The position numbers and the translations under genes were made by a program. The notes beneath the pieces are model-generated. The model had not been told where the DNA came from. It did no database searches and saw only the letters and a program-made list of their open reading frames with translations. A DNA stretch of 64,000 nt from an uncultured Psychroserpens sp. (GTDB lineage: Bacteria > Bacteroidota > Bacteroidia > Flavobacteriales > Flavobacteriaceae), in NCBI RefSeq assembly GCF_947503375.1, contig NZ_CANNDQ010000002.1, positions 397,182 through 461,181 of the forward strand, given 5' to 3'. Positions 27,010 through 37,057 of the stretch are shown here, one piece after another. Every line of letters begins with the position of its first letter. The stretch's first letter is position 1.

Positions 27010-28305
27010 TTAATTCTCCTCAGTAATTACCCCAAAAAGTGAACTACTAAACACCAGTAGCACAATTAGATAATGCATTAAATAGCTAAAGAAATGCCCC
27101 ATAACTGCACCTTGAATACCATAAAGTTCTATTAAACACACACTTGTAAGGTATAGGATTACCACTAAGAAAATCTCAATAATTATAAACTGAGCAAACA
27201 TTTTTTTAGCTAAGAATTGATAAGCGATAACTATAGATAACACTTTAATAAAATCACCCAATAATTGCCATAAAAACAGATCTTCTACAGGTTGAAATTC
27301 TTCAGAAAATATTATTTGTACAACTAAAGGCCTTAAAAAATAAATGAGCACTAGCCCTAAACCAAAAATTGGCATCACAGATCTGTAAAAACCAAACACT
27401 TCTTTCCTAAATTCTTTCTTATTATCAATTTCACTAAATCTAGGAATGATGTAAAGTGTCATTATAGAGGTGATAAACATAAGGTAGTAATCAGAAACTC
27501 TATTCATCGCTTCCCAATAACCAGCCTGTTTGATCCCAAGCTCTTCAATGATGAAATTTCGAATTAAAATTGAGGTAAATGGTAAAGCAATTGCAGTTAC
27601 TAAAGCCATGGTGGCATAAGGCGCAAAAGTTTTTAATACACTTAAACTTACATTAGAAATTTTAACTTGTGTCATTAAATTTCTTCTATTAATAATTCCA
27701 ACCAAAGTGATTAAAAATAATAACGAAGGGGCAATTACAGCAGCAACTAAAGCGCCATTAATATGTTCAATATATATGAGATACACAGTTACTAATAGTC
27801 CAAGAATCTGACCAATGATATTGATAACCAACAACATTTTAAAATTAGAAAACCCATTCATAATCCCAAAACAGAACATATTTAATGAGTAAAAGGGTAA
27901 TGCTAAAGCAAGTACTTTGATAACATAGGTAAATGAATAGTTTAAGAAAAGAAAGTCGTTTATATAATCTGCATTATAATAGCATAAAAACGACATTAAA
28001 ATAGTAGAGAAAAAACCTAAATAATACGTAGTAGAAACTGTTTTACTCAACTCAATAGTATCGTTTTTAAACTTTGCTATAGTTTTTACGAAACCATTAT
28101 AAAATCCTAGAATTGCAAACGACTGTATTGCACTTAAAAAATTTCTCAGATTACCTATAAGTGCCATTCCTTCTACTCCAATAAATATTGCTATAGCTTT
28201 AGAAGTTAAAATTCCAGCAATAATCTTAGTAGCTATTGTTGCCGAATTCAAATGTGCAACCTTAAACAGCACATTGGTATTAATGTACTTAATAAGTTTT
28301 TTCAA
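27010..28305 (-). CDS. Polysaccharide flippase (Wzx, O-antigen translocase-like)
   Basis: A 431-residue protein with about 12 transmembrane helices, of the same superfamily as the neighbour at 25750-27000 but clearly diverged (both share the loop EGMALIGNLRNFL / GTNGMFLLGQLKDF pattern near residue 45). It starts at TTG (28303-28305), directly abutting the stop of the DegT aminotransferase gene, and the conserved N-terminus begins soon after. It is the last gene of a three-gene minus-strand operon (FemAB-like, DegT, flippase). That order is common in clusters that make dTDP-3-amino-3,6-dideoxyhexose glycans, and suggests this flippase serves the amino-sugar repeat unit. Confidence 0.85.
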   Translation of the reverse strand: MKKLIKYINTNVLFKVAHLNSATIATKIIAGILTSKAIAIFIGVEGMALIGNLRNFLSAIQSFAILGFYNGFVKTIAKFKNDTIELSKTVSTTYYLGFFSTILMSFLCYYNADYINDFLFLNYSFTYVIKVLALALPFYSLNMFCFGIMNGFSNFKMLLVINIIGQILGLLVTVYLIYIEHINGALVAAVIAPSLLFLITLVGIINRRNLMTQVKISNVSLSVLKTFAPYATMALVTAIALPFTSILIRNFIIEELGIKQAGYWEAMNRVSDYYLMFITSIMTLYIIPRFSEIDNKKEFRKEVFGFYRSVMPIFGLGLVLIYFLRPLVVQIIFSEEFQPVEDLFLWQLLGDFIKVLSIVIAYQFLAKKMFAQFIIIEIFLVVILYLTSVCLIELYGIQGAVMGHFFSYLMHYLIVLLVFSSSLFGVITEEN

Positions 28306-29409
28306 TTAGTATTGGTTTAGGGCATTAATAACAGTTTGTACCTCATCATTAGTCATTATTGGACTTATTGGCAAACTTACTACAGAGCTATGAATAGCTT
28401 CAGTAATAGGCAAATATAGTGTTTTATAACTCAATAAAGCTTGTTGTTTGTGTGGTGGTATTGGATAATGAATAAGATGACCAATACCTTTATCATTTAA
28501 AAAAGATACAAAAGCTGCTCTATCTATTACTCGAACTACAAACACATGAAATACATGATTTAATGAATCATTGTAATAAGGAAGCTCAATCTTTTTATTA
28601 TTAATACCAGATCGGTATAAGCTAGCTATATCTTGACGTCTTTGATTATCTGCATCTAAATACTTCAGTTTAACGTTTAGGAATGCTGCCTGAATTTCGT
28701 CTAAACGACTATTTATTCCTAAAGTTTGATTAACGTACTTTGTTGAGCTACCATAATTACGTAATAATTGTACGGTATTTGCTAAATCCAAATCATTGGT
28801 GGTTACCGCACCTGCATCACCTAAAGCACCCAAATTTTTTGTAGGATAAAAACTAAATCCAGCAGCATTTGATAAATTCCCTGCTTTTTTATCGTCATCA
28901 TTTAAAATAGCGCCATGTGCTTGGGCTGCATCTTCAACAACAAGTAAATCATGAGTTTCTGCAATTGCATTAATAGCATTCATATTTGCTAATTGACCAT
29001 AGAGATGCACAGCAAGTATGGCTTTTACATTTGGGCTTAAATGCTTCTTTATCTCTAATGGCGAAATATTAAATGTGGCTTCGTTAGGTTCAACAAAAAT
29101 AGGCTTCAACCCAGCATTGATTACAGCCAAAATACTAGCGATGTATGTATTTGCTGGAACAATAACTTCATCGTCAGGTTTTAACCTGCCAAGTTCGATA
29201 TAGGCTTTAAAAATCAAGGTAAGTGCATCTAAGCCATTAGCAACTCCAACACAATATTTTGAACCACAATAACTAGCAAAATTTGTTTCAAACGTGCGCA
29301 CTTGATCTCCTAGAATATAATATCCAGAATTCAAAAATGATTTAAATTGCGATACATATTCATCTTCAAACCTTGCATTAACCTTATTTAGATCTAAGAA
29401 TGAAATCAT
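28306..29409 (-). CDS. DegT/DnrJ/EryC1 PLP-dependent sugar aminotransferase
   Basis: A 367-residue fold-type I aminotransferase. [17 protein letters not shown] opens the protein; [41 protein letters not shown] and HLYGQLANM are conserved family blocks, and the PLP lysine lies in [16 protein letters not shown]. In this context it is likely to transaminate a 3-keto-6-deoxyhexose (FdtB/QdtB activity), following FdtA at 21.4 kb. It overlaps the preceding FemAB-like gene by 4 bases (ATGA) and abuts the flippase start. Assignment to FdtB over other sugar aminotransferases is inferred from neighbours; the family call itself is secure. Confidence 0.9.
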   Translation of the reverse strand: MISFLDLNKVNARFEDEYVSQFKSFLNSGYYILGDQVRTFETNFASYCGSKYCVGVANGLDALTLIFKAYIELGRLKPDDEVIVPANTYIASILAVINAGLKPIFVEPNEATFNISPLEIKKHLSPNVKAILAVHLYGQLANMNAINAIAETHDLLVVEDAAQAHGAILNDDDKKAGNLSNAAGFSFYPTKNLGALGDAGAVTTNDLDLANTVQLLRNYGSSTKYVNQTLGINSRLDEIQAAFLNVKLKYLDADNQRRQDIASLYRSGINNKKIELPYYNDSLNHVFHVFVVRVIDRAAFVSFLNDKGIGHLIHYPIPPHKQQALLSYKTLYLPITEAIHSSVVSLPISPIMTNDEVQTVINALNQY

Positions 29410-30386
29410 ATCATCACATCGTTTAAAAAATTATAATTTTTGGTATTGATCTTATAAAAATCGTGAACTACAGCTCTTGCGCCAAAACTCTCTTTCCACT
29501 TTAACAACCCTTGATTGATTTGCTGTCCTTTATTTTCATTAGAAATGCCAAAACTAAAATAATGCTTATTATTAAAAACGGTATTAATCAACTTATCAAA
29601 TATAGCATCAAGACCAGCCAGATCCTTTTTTGAGTTCATTGTTGAAATGTATTGTGCGTGGGCAACATTTTTAGTTTCGAAAATGGTAACACCAGCAATG
29701 ACCTCTGCATTATAATAAGCATTAAACTGCCTTATTTGCTTTGGGAATTTTTCCTTTAGTAATGTAATCTCTTCTATAGAATGTGTTGGTAAAGTCTCAT
29801 ATCGTTCCTTTAAATTAGGAATTAGTATAGCATCAAAAAATGCTTTAAAAGTATCAACTTCTTTAACTTCAATATGATTTGACTTAGCCTTTTTCAAATT
29901 ACGTTTCCGATTTGATGAGTTGATTTTTAATGGATTTTTTAAATCTATAACAGCAGATATGTCTCTTCTACTAATTTGAGCTTGGGTTTTAAAAAGTAAA
30001 TAATCTATTTCATCACTAGGTAGTTTGCAATAGATTTTTGGTAATAACTTCAGTTCAAAGTTTTCAATTTGATGTTCACTCAAGTACATTAAGCAAGTCT
30101 TAAATGCATTTAAAACATCTTGAAACTTACTATCTGTTTTTAAAAGAAAACCACCATAACTCAAGCCTTGATGTGAATATATTTGATTATCATTTCTATT
30201 GGCAGGCAAAACTGCAAAAAGAGAATGATTATTATAAACCATTAATGAATAATCATCAAATCGATCTTGATGATAATCCATAAAATCTCTTTGAAATAAA
30301 AATGTAGCATTTTTAGAATTAGCTATAAATTCGTCCCATTGTTTTTTTAATTTGGGTTGATATTTTTGAACTGAATATTTCTGCAA
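29406..30386 (-). CDS. FemAB/GNAT-like N-acyltransferase
   Basis: A 326-residue protein with two acyl-CoA N-acyltransferase-like halves, as in FemAB/BioF2-like proteins. The second half holds [25 protein letters not shown] and [27 protein letters not shown], hallmarks of GNAT proteins in glycan clusters. The start is TTG (30384-30386). No left-handed beta-helix acetyltransferase (FdtC type) is present, so this gene may provide the N-acylation of the amino sugar made by the FdtA/DegT pair. It is the first gene of a tightly packed operon. The acyl donor is unknown. Confidence 0.8.
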   Translation of the reverse strand: MQKYSVQKYQPKLKKQWDEFIANSKNATFLFQRDFMDYHQDRFDDYSLMVYNNHSLFAVLPANRNDNQIYSHQGLSYGGFLLKTDSKFQDVLNAFKTCLMYLSEHQIENFELKLLPKIYCKLPSDEIDYLLFKTQAQISRRDISAVIDLKNPLKINSSNRKRNLKKAKSNHIEVKEVDTFKAFFDAILIPNLKERYETLPTHSIEEITLLKEKFPKQIRQFNAYYNAEVIAGVTIFETKNVAHAQYISTMNSKKDLAGLDAIFDKLINTVFNNKHYFSFGISNENKGQQINQGLLKWKESFGARAVVHDFYKINTKNYNFLNDVMI

Positions 30387-30457
30387 AATTTAAATTCTAT
30401 TAAAGAAAATGGTAGCATTTAAAACGTACAAATTACAATAATTTTAAATGTTAAAGA

Positions 30458-30485
30458 TTGTTTTAGATTCAATTTTTTATATTTG
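30458..30485 (+). promoter_or_regulatory. Bacteroidetes-type promoter for the membrane-protein/GT2 pair
   Basis: TTG (30458-30460), a 17-base spacer, and an exact TATATTTG (30478-30485). The expected start of transcription is about 15 bases upstream of the TTG start codon at 30506. Confidence 0.6.
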
Positions 30486-30505
30486 GGTCACTCAAAAATA
30501 CGCTT

Positions 30506-31813
30506 TTGAAATCAAAACAAATATTTAAAGAAAACAATGTATTAATTACTATATATGCTTTTGTTTTCTTATTCCTAATATTTCAAAAAGCTATTTATTC
30601 TCCAGACACATTTGGTTATTTAAAAGCGATGCCCAACAGGCATTTAGGCTATGTGATTTTTTTAAAGATATTCGCCTTTCTATTTTCTGATGCATTTGAA
30701 TTTGCTGTAAAAGTTTTCCAAATCCTTTTTTCGTTAGTAAGTATTCATTTCTTTTATAGTAAGGTATCTCAATTACTAAAACTCCATATCCTTTTTAAAA
30801 GTGCCGTTTTATTGGTTTTATTGTTCCCCCTTTTCTACCCTATATATGCCGCTAATAATTTATGTCCTGAAGGCATCAGCTATGCTTTATATCTTTTATT
30901 TGTAGCCTTTAATTTAGATTTCATATTTAATGAGAATTCTAGGGCGTTTAAGTTTGCAATCATAACCTTTATTATGCTTGTATTTACTAGAGGCCAATTT
31001 ATGTTTACATACTTCATATTTGCTTTTATATACATCTTAAAATATCGTTCTCATTTAAAAAACAAAACTCACGTAATCAACCTTTTAATATTAATATTTA
31101 TACCTGGAATCGTTATCATTGGAGAAATGAGTTACCACAAATTAAAGGATGGGATTTTTATGACGACACCTTTTGGATTCACTAACATGTCTTCTGCTGC
31201 TTATTATATCTCTGAAGAAGATGACGCTAAGCTTATAAGTAATCCAGAGTATAAGAGCATCTTTAAAAAAAGTTATAATGAACTCAAGCGAAAAAAACTA
31301 TTAATGTCATCACAATCGACCTCAAACTACAAAGAAAATTACGCTTTTTTTCACAACCATATTCCTCAAATCTGCAATCATACCACCTACAAAATCGCTA
31401 GAACACATTTTATAAATAAAACCAAAAAATCTTCCGAAGAAAGCAAATTCACCATTGCTCAATCATTCTATAACGCAGAAAAAGCCAACAAAGAAATTAC
31501 ACTCATACTCCTTAAAAAGAATTATAAAAAATGGATTCAATTATATGTTGCCAATCTGTCGTATAGCTTTTATAACTCTATAGGCTTTGTCATAATGGTA
31601 ATTCTTTTTATTTACAGTACATTTAAAGTTATTACAGTGTATCACAAATGGCATGCACTACTTTTTATATGTACTGCATTAAGCTTATCTAACGCCATAT
31701 TAATTGCTATTTTTAGCCATTCAATAATGCGATATGTTTTTTATAATTACGCCTTAATTTTACTATCATTACTCATAATTTTTAAAATTTTCAGACATGG
31801 AATCAAAGATTGA
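30506..31813 (+). CDS. Multi-span membrane protein of the polysaccharide cluster
   Basis: A 435-residue protein with about 10 predicted transmembrane helices, interrupted by a hydrophilic region at about residues 225-320 (FGFTNMSSAAYYISEEDDAKL and onward). The start is TTG at 30506, 20 bases after a good -7 element. The layout resembles GT-C glycosyltransferases or Wzy-like polymerases, and the acidic pair in the first loop (SPDTFGYLKAMP) recalls the DxD/Ex-loop of GT-C enzymes. I cannot assign a family. The stop overlaps the start of the next gene (GT2), suggesting that the two proteins work together in lipid-linked sugar transfer. Confidence 0.65.
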   Translation: MKSKQIFKENNVLITIYAFVFLFLIFQKAIYSPDTFGYLKAMPNRHLGYVIFLKIFAFLFSDAFEFAVKVFQILFSLVSIHFFYSKVSQLLKLHILFKSAVLLVLLFPLFYPIYAANNLCPEGISYALYLLFVAFNLDFIFNENSRAFKFAIITFIMLVFTRGQFMFTYFIFAFIYILKYRSHLKNKTHVINLLILIFIPGIVIIGEMSYHKLKDGIFMTTPFGFTNMSSAAYYISEEDDAKLISNPEYKSIFKKSYNELKRKKLLMSSQSTSNYKENYAFFHNHIPQICNHTTYKIARTHFINKTKKSSEESKFTIAQSFYNAEKANKEITLILLKKNYKKWIQLYVANLSYSFYNSIGFVIMVILFIYSTFKVITVYHKWHALLFICTALSLSNAILIAIFSHSIMRYVFYNYALILLSLLIIFKIFRHGIKD

Positions 31814-32963
31814 ACTTTCTATAGTAATGCCATGTTTGAATGAGGCTGAAACCCTAGCAACCTGCATCACTAAAGCCCAAACTTTCCTAACTTCAAATCA
31901 AGTTTCAGGTGAAATTATAATTGCAGATAACGGAAGTACTGATGGGTCGATTGACATCGCGAAATCTCATAATGCAAGATTAGTACATGTGAAACAAAAA
32001 GGCTACGGAAGTGCTTTAAGAGCTGGAATTAATGCTTCAAACGCCACCTACACGATTATGGCTGATGCTGATGACAGTTATGACTTTAGCCATTTAATGC
32101 CTTTTTTAAAAGAATTAAGAAATGGTTATGATTTGGTCATGGGAAATCGTTTTAAAGGTGGTATAGAAAAAAATGCCATGCCTTTTCTGCATCAATATTT
32201 AGGCAACCCTGTTTTATCTTTTATTGGACGTTTATTTTTTAACATCAAAATAGGTGATTTTCACTGTGGCCTAAGAGGTTTTTTAAATGAAGCCTATGCC
32301 AAATTAGACCTGAGAACAACGGGAATGGAATTTGCCTCTGAAATGATAGTAAAAGCCAAGCTAAACAAATTAAAAATTACCGAAGTACCAACAAAACTAT
32401 CAAAAGATGGCAGAACTAGAACGCCACATTTAAACACCTGGAGTGACGGTTGGAGACATTTACGTTTTTTAATACTTTATAGTCCTAAGTGGTTATTTTT
32501 ATATCCAAGTATTATTATGCTATTATTTGGTATTACAACTTCAGTATTTCTAATTTTTAGGCCAATTGCATTTAACCATATTACATTTGACATACATACG
32601 CTTTTATATACATCAAGTATCACCTTAATAGGATTCCAGTTTTTTATTTTTTATGCATTAACAAAAATATTTGCAGTAGAAAATGGATTGCTTCCCAAAA
32701 GCAGCAGATATACCAATTTATTTAAATATCTTAATTTAGAAAAAGGCCTCACCCTAGGATTAGTGTTGTTTGTGATTGGAATCGTTTTAAGTATTAAAGG
32801 ATTATTTTTTTGGGAAGCTGTTGGTTTTGGAACATTGACAAATCCCTCAGACACTCTAAGAATTGTAATACCTGCAGTTTTCACAATATTGCTAGGCATC
32901 CAAATAATTTTATTTAGTCTCTTTTTTAGTATTTTAAGCTTAAAAAGTCAAACTAAATCCTAA
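31797..32963 (+). CDS. Glycosyltransferase family 2, dolichyl-phosphate mannosyltransferase-like with C-terminal membrane helices
   Basis: A 388-residue protein. The GT2 domain (1-230) has IELSIVMPCLNEAETLATC, IIADNGSTDGSIDIA and the metal motif MADADDSYDF, with GDFHCGLRGFLNEAYAKLDL and the terminal LSKDGRTRTPHLNTWSDGWRHLRFL typical of undecaprenyl- or dolichyl-phosphate sugar transferases. The C-terminus has four transmembrane helices (about 235-385). It overlaps the end of the preceding membrane protein gene by 17 bases. Such enzymes make polyprenyl-phosphate-linked sugars that GT-C proteins then transfer, matching its neighbour. The donor sugar is not deducible. Confidence 0.88.
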   Translation: MESKIELSIVMPCLNEAETLATCITKAQTFLTSNQVSGEIIIADNGSTDGSIDIAKSHNARLVHVKQKGYGSALRAGINASNATYTIMADADDSYDFSHLMPFLKELRNGYDLVMGNRFKGGIEKNAMPFLHQYLGNPVLSFIGRLFFNIKIGDFHCGLRGFLNEAYAKLDLRTTGMEFASEMIVKAKLNKLKITEVPTKLSKDGRTRTPHLNTWSDGWRHLRFLILYSPKWLFLYPSIIMLLFGITTSVFLIFRPIAFNHITFDIHTLLYTSSITLIGFQFFIFYALTKIFAVENGLLPKSSRYTNLFKYLNLEKGLTLGLVLFVIGIVLSIKGLFFWEAVGFGTLTNPSDTLRIVIPAVFTILLGIQIILFSLFFSILSLKSQTKS

Positions 32964-32971
32964 GCAACATG

Positions 32972-33526
32972 TTATCCTATTTTTTCAAAAACAAATAAGT
33001 TATTGAGCCCAAGTTGAAACTTTTTATGCTTTATCAAACGGTATTTCTTTTTGTCAAATAATGTAAAAACTTCTTTAGTTTTAAAACCGTAATGTTCTTC
33101 TAAAGACATGCCTTCAACTAAATTCATTTTTTTTAAAACCCATAAAATTTGATCGACAAATGGTGAAGGTACTGTGATAATGATTCGACCTTCTGGATTT
33201 AAAAAAGGGTAAAATTCAGAATTAAAAGATTGTTGTTCACTTCTAGGAATATGCTCTAGTACAGCAAGCATAATTATACAATCAAAGCTTTCATCTCTTG
33301 AAATAGCACTAGGAAAAGTCCCAGAAACAAGATGATGCCCATCACGTTGTTTTGTTTCTTCTAACAATGGATCTAAACCAATACTAGGTTGAATGTTTTT
33401 TATCTTTAGCAATTTAAAAAGATGCCCATCAAAACAACCAATATCAAGTAATTTATCGTTAGTTCTCACATATTGAGTGGCAACTTTAATTCTCCAATCT
33501 CTTAAAAACTTATCTAGATACTTCAT
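32972..33526 (-). CDS. Class I SAM-dependent methyltransferase
   Basis: A 184-residue methyltransferase. The SAM motif DKLLDIGCFDGHLFKLL, the acidic GLDPLLEE and the post-motif FDCIIMLAVLEHIPRSEQ, with ILNPEGRIIITVPSP-like strand order, identify the methyltransf_11/23 group found beside GT2 enzymes in glycan clusters; it may methylate a sugar. It begins 39 bases downstream of the typA terminator (33565-33590), so it needs its own promoter, which I could not locate with certainty. It converges with the GT2 gene. The substrate is unknown. Confidence 0.8.
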   Translation of the reverse strand: MKYLDKFLRDWRIKVATQYVRTNDKLLDIGCFDGHLFKLLKIKNIQPSIGLDPLLEETKQRDGHHLVSGTFPSAISRDESFDCIIMLAVLEHIPRSEQQSFNSEFYPFLNPEGRIIITVPSPFVDQILWVLKKMNLVEGMSLEEHYGFKTKEVFTLFDKKKYRLIKHKKFQLGLNNLFVFEKIG

Positions 33527-33564
33527 TCTATACTTACAATCTGTGTACGAATTTATAATAAAAA

Positions 33565-33590
33565 AAAGGAACCCAAAATTGGATTCCTTT
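33565..33590 (-). terminator. Rho-independent terminator of typA
   Basis: AAAGGAA (33565-33571) pairs with TTCCTTT (33584-33590), with two further G-C pairs inside. Read on the minus strand the hairpin is followed by a run of seven T. It is 20 bases after the typA stop. Confidence 0.8.
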
Positions 33591-33611
33591 AATATTAAAT
33601 GTTTTATAAAA

Positions 33612-35411
33612 CTATATACTTTTATTACGTTTACGCTCTACTTCTGTAAGGTAAATTTTACGTAATCTTAAATGATTAGGAGTAACCTCAACATATTCAT
33701 CTTTTTGGATGTATTCTAATGCTTCTTCTAAAGAGAATTTAATTGCAGGAACAATTTTCGCTTTATCATCTGCTCCAGAACTACGTACGTTACTCAACTT
33801 TTTTGTTTTAGTGACATTAACAGCCATATCATCACCACGAGAGTTTTCTCCAATCACTTGACCTTCATAAATATCTTCTCCTGGATCAACAAAAAACTTT
33901 CCTCTATCTTGTAATTTATCAATAGAATAAGGAATAGCTTGCCCTTTTTCCATAGACACTAGAGATCCGTTTTGACGTTCTGGAATTCCACCTTTTAACG
34001 GTTGGTATTCTTTAAAACGATGCGCCATTATAGCCTCACCAGCTGTAGCAGTTAATAATTGGTTACGTAAACCGATAATTCCTCTAGAAGGAACAATAAA
34101 CTCACATACCATACGCTCACCTTTAGCTTCCATGCTTAGCATTTCACCTTTACGCATTGTTACCATTTCAATTGCTTTCCCAGAAACAGTTTCCGGTAAA
34201 TCAATTGTCATTTCTTCAACAGGTTCGCATTTTACACCATCAATTTCTTTGATAATTACTTGTGGTTGACCGATTTGTAGTTCATAACCTTCACGACGCA
34301 TAGTTTCAATTAAAACTGATAAGTGTAATACACCACGACCAAACACCATAAATTTATCTGCACTATCGGTTTCTTCTACTCTAAGTGCTAAATTTTTTTC
34401 TAATTCTTTTGTTAAGCGCTCTTTGATATGACGTGACGTGACGTATTTTCCATCTTTACCAAAGAAAGGCGAGTCGTTAATTGTAAACAACATACTCATC
34501 GTTGGTTCATCTATAGCTATGGTTTTAAGCCCTTGAGGGCTTTCAAAATCTGCAACAGTATCTCCAATTTCAAAACCTTCTAAACCAACCAATGCACAGA
34601 TATCTCCAGTTTGAACTTCATCAACTTTCTTACGTCCTAAACCCTCAAAGACGTGCACTTCTTTGATTTTAGATTTCACAATACTTCCATCACGTTTTAC
34701 TAAAGAAATATTCTGTCCCGATTTTAATTCACCACGAGTTAGACGTCCAATAGCGATTCGTCCTGTAAAGGATGAAAAATCTAAAGACGTAATTAACATT
34801 TGTGTTGTACCGTCTTCAATTTTCGGCTCAGGAATATGGTCGATAACCATATCTAATAGCGGTTCAATGTTTTCTGTCTTATTCTGCCAATCATCACTCA
34901 TCCAGTTGTGTTTGGCCGAACCATAAACCGTTGGGAAATCTAACTGCCATTCTTCAGCTCCAAGTTCAAACATAAGATCAAATACCTTTTCATGTACTTC
35001 ATCAGGTGTACAGTTTTCCTTATCTACCTTATTTATAACAACACATGGTTTCAATCCAAGATCGATAGCCTTCTGTAACACAAAACGGGTTTGAGGCATT
35101 GGTCCTTCAAAAGCATCAACCAACAACAAAACACCATCAGCCATGTTTAAAACACGCTCTACTTCTCCTCCAAAATCGGCGTGGCCTGGAGTATCAATAA
35201 TATTAATTTTTGTGTCTTTGTAGATTACTGAAACATTTTTAGATGTAATAGTAATTCCTCTCTCTCGTTCGAGATCGTTATTATCAAGAATTAAATCTCC
35301 AGTATTCTCATTCTCACGAAATAACTGACAATGGTACATAATTTTATCTACCAAAGTTGTTTTACCATGATCTACGTGTGCAATAATTGCAATGTTTTTA
35401 ATATTAGCCAT
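33612..35411 (-). CDS. typA: Ribosome-associated GTPase TypA/BipA
   Basis: A 599-residue translational GTPase, the standard TypA length. G1 is [10 protein letters not shown] (residues 10-19), the switch region is [12 protein letters not shown]3 is [16 protein letters not shown] and G4 is NKVDK; the domain II/III/V order and the C-terminal [20 protein letters not shown] and [18 protein letters not shown] blocks are TypA-specific. TypA binds 70S ribosomes under stress or cold and aids 50S assembly. A promoter-like TTG-N22-TACCTTTG lies at 35436-35468 on the minus strand. The gene is monocistronic, ending in the hairpin at 33565-33590. No oddities. Confidence 0.96.
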   Translation of the reverse strand: MANIKNIAIIAHVDHGKTTLVDKIMYHCQLFRENENTGDLILDNNDLERERGITITSKNVSVIYKDTKINIIDTPGHADFGGEVERVLNMADGVLLLVDAFEGPMPQTRFVLQKAIDLGLKPCVVINKVDKENCTPDEVHEKVFDLMFELGAEEWQLDFPTVYGSAKHNWMSDDWQNKTENIEPLLDMVIDHIPEPKIEDGTTQMLITSLDFSSFTGRIAIGRLTRGELKSGQNISLVKRDGSIVKSKIKEVHVFEGLGRKKVDEVQTGDICALVGLEGFEIGDTVADFESPQGLKTIAIDEPTMSMLFTINDSPFFGKDGKYVTSRHIKERLTKELEKNLALRVEETDSADKFMVFGRGVLHLSVLIETMRREGYELQIGQPQVIIKEIDGVKCEPVEEMTIDLPETVSGKAIEMVTMRKGEMLSMEAKGERMVCEFIVPSRGIIGLRNQLLTATAGEAIMAHRFKEYQPLKGGIPERQNGSLVSMEKGQAIPYSIDKLQDRGKFFVDPGEDIYEGQVIGENSRGDDMAVNVTKTKKLSNVRSSGADDKAKIVPAIKFSLEEALEYIQKDEYVEVTPNHLRLRKIYLTEVERKRNKSI

Positions 35412-35435
35412 AATGATGCTCTTATTTTAAGCGTG

Positions 35436-35468
35436 CAAAGGTACATTAAATTAATGTGTAATTCTCAA
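35436..35468 (-). promoter_or_regulatory. Bacteroidetes-type promoter for typA
   Basis: Minus strand: TTG (35466-35468), 22-base spacer, exact TACCTTTG (35436-35443), 24 bases before the typA ATG. Confidence 0.6.
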
Positions 35469-35594
35469 TATGGTGAGAATATTTAACAGTTGTCATTTTA
35501 ATGTACTGGATTATCAAACAAATCAATAAACCATTGAATTTCACTACTGTTCGCTTAAAAAATAAGCTAAAATATCTAATACAACTTATAGTTA

Positions 35595-35625
35595 ATTATA
35601 TGTTATAATTATAAAAACATATAAT
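35595..35625. repeat. Perfect AT-rich inverted repeat
   Basis: Ten-base arms (35595-35604 and 35616-35625) with an 11-base loop, in the divergent promoter region of typA. No T-run follows on either strand. Confidence 0.55.
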
Positions 35626-35776
35626 TTCTGTTTGTATCTTACGTTTAGATAGTTGATTAATAGTAAATAGCCACTTCAACCAGCCATTTTATTTGGGCAA
35701 TTTACATCTGACAATATTAAAATAACAAATAGGTGTAACGTTTAAACTGTTTTAAACTTACCTCTTAAATCAATTT

Positions 35777-36142
35777 ATGCAGATGAAAATGATTAGTAAA
35801 TATTCGAAATTTGTTCCATATCTATACTTTATTGCTGTTATTGTTTATTGGTTTACTGATGTAAATAAAAGTTCTGGAATTACTGCATATCCTATACTTC
35901 TATTTGGAATTCCTTTTATATGGCAACTCATAAAGCCAAGTAAAAAATTAAATTTTACACTTGGTATTACTTTTGTTTGTATCTCATCGTACCTTATTTT
36001 GGCATACCTCTCTGATTTGTTCAACATTATTACTTTAACAAGTGCTACCAAACAGTTCATTATATATGGTGGTTTATTTGTTGCCGCAAACTTTATTATG
36101 GCATTATGGATGATTCGCAATAGTATCAAACGTTCATTTTAA
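35777..36142 (+). CDS. Small membrane protein of unknown function
   Basis: A 121-residue protein with four predicted transmembrane helices (about 12-28, 36-52, 60-80 and 92-112), few charges and a basic C-terminus (RNSIKRSF), which puts the tail on the cytosolic side. The pattern resembles the YhhN-like small membrane proteins, where LYFIAVIVYWF and TAYPILLFGIPFIWQ would be the first two helices, but length is about half of a full YhhN (typically 200 or more), so either it is a partial relative or unrelated. It stands alone upstream of kdsA, with no shared promoter visible. Confidence 0.5.
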   Translation: MQMKMISKYSKFVPYLYFIAVIVYWFTDVNKSSGITAYPILLFGIPFIWQLIKPSKKLNFTLGITFVCISSYLILAYLSDLFNIITLTSATKQFIIYGGLFVAANFIMALWMIRNSIKRSF

Positions 36143-36177
36143 AGTGTAAATTATATATGTATTCACTCTGTTGAATT

Positions 36178-36209
36178 GCATTATTTAGACTTATAATTTC
36201 GTAACTTTG
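36178..36209 (+). promoter_or_regulatory. Bacteroidetes-type promoter for kdsA
   Basis: TTG ending at 36178, a 23-base spacer and an exact TAACTTTG (36202-36209), 26 bases upstream of the kdsA ATG. Confidence 0.6.
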
Positions 36210-36235
36210 TGCCTTAAATCTCAAACGTTAAGCAT

Positions 36236-37054
36236 ATGAATCTTACAGATGTTCCGAAATTAAAACATACCGATTCTGATAATTTCTTTTTACTTTGTGG
36301 CCCTTGTGCTATAGAAGGCGAAGATATGGCACTTCGCATTGCAGAAAAAGTAGTCAAGATTACAGACCGCTTAAAAATCCCATATATTTTTAAAGGAAGT
36401 TTTAAAAAGGCCAATAGAAGTAGAATTGATAGTTTTACTGGTATTGGTAATGAAAACGCTTTACAAATACTTAAAAAGGTATCAGAAACTTTTGATATTC
36501 CAACTGTAACCGACATACACGAAGTTTCTGATGCTGTATTGGCGGCTCAATATGTTGATGTGCTTCAAATACCAGCATTTTTAGTACGTCAGACCGATTT
36601 GGTTGTTGCAGCTGCAAAGACCAATAAGGTGGTTAATCTTAAAAAAGGACAGTTTATGAGTCCAGAAGCCATGAAACATGCAGTTCAAAAAGTAAAAGAC
36701 TCAGGCAATGACAAAGCATGGATCACGGATCGCGGAACGATGTTTGGTTATCAAGATATGATTGTAGATTTTAGAGGTATTCCTACCATGAGACATTATG
36801 CGCCAACTGTATTAGACGTTACCCATTCATTACAGCAACCAAATCAAAGTATAGGTGTAACTGGTGGTAGACCAGATATGATTGAAACTATTGCTAGAGC
36901 AGGTGTCGTAAATCATGTTGATGGTTTGTTTATTGAAACACATTTCGACCCAGCAAATGCTAAAAGTGATGGTGCAAATATGCTACATTTAGACAATCTA
37001 GAACGCTTGCTTGCTAATTTAACTGCCATTAGAAAAACCATCAATAGTTTATAA
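36236..37054 (+). CDS. kdsA: 3-deoxy-8-phosphooctulonate synthase (KDO8P synthase)
   Basis: A 272-residue KdsA condensing phosphoenolpyruvate with arabinose-5-phosphate for lipopolysaccharide inner core KDO. Diagnostic blocks are LLCGPCAIEGEDMAL (residues about 20-34), FKGSFKKANRSR, VDVLQIPAFLVRQTDL, NLKKGQFMSP and TGGRPDMIETIARAGV. The Cys in GPCAIE indicates the metal-dependent type. In the later WITDRGTMFGYQDMIVDFR segment a Thr occupies the position often filled by Cys or Asn. It has a good promoter (36178-36209) and is followed 3 bases later by an acetyltransferase gene, probably co-transcribed. A related DAHP synthase is excluded by the KdsA blocks. Confidence 0.95.
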   Translation: MNLTDVPKLKHTDSDNFFLLCGPCAIEGEDMALRIAEKVVKITDRLKIPYIFKGSFKKANRSRIDSFTGIGNENALQILKKVSETFDIPTVTDIHEVSDAVLAAQYVDVLQIPAFLVRQTDLVVAAAKTNKVVNLKKGQFMSPEAMKHAVQKVKDSGNDKAWITDRGTMFGYQDMIVDFRGIPTMRHYAPTVLDVTHSLQQPNQSIGVTGGRPDMIETIARAGVVNHVDGLFIETHFDPANAKSDGANMLHLDNLERLLANLTAIRKTINSL

Positions 37055-37057
37055 GTC

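Larger units (their letters stand above)
35412..35776 (+). other. Intergenic region between typA and a membrane protein gene
   Basis: This 365-base AT-rich stretch separates two divergent genes and holds no convincing coding sequence. It contains the typA promoter near its left end, a perfect 10-base inverted repeat (ATTATATGTT at 35595-35604, complement at 35616-35625) in the middle and, near the right end, a GTTTAAAC palindrome at 35740-35747. Because both genes start here, the inverted repeat is more likely a regulatory site or RNA hairpin than a terminator. Confidence 0.5.
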
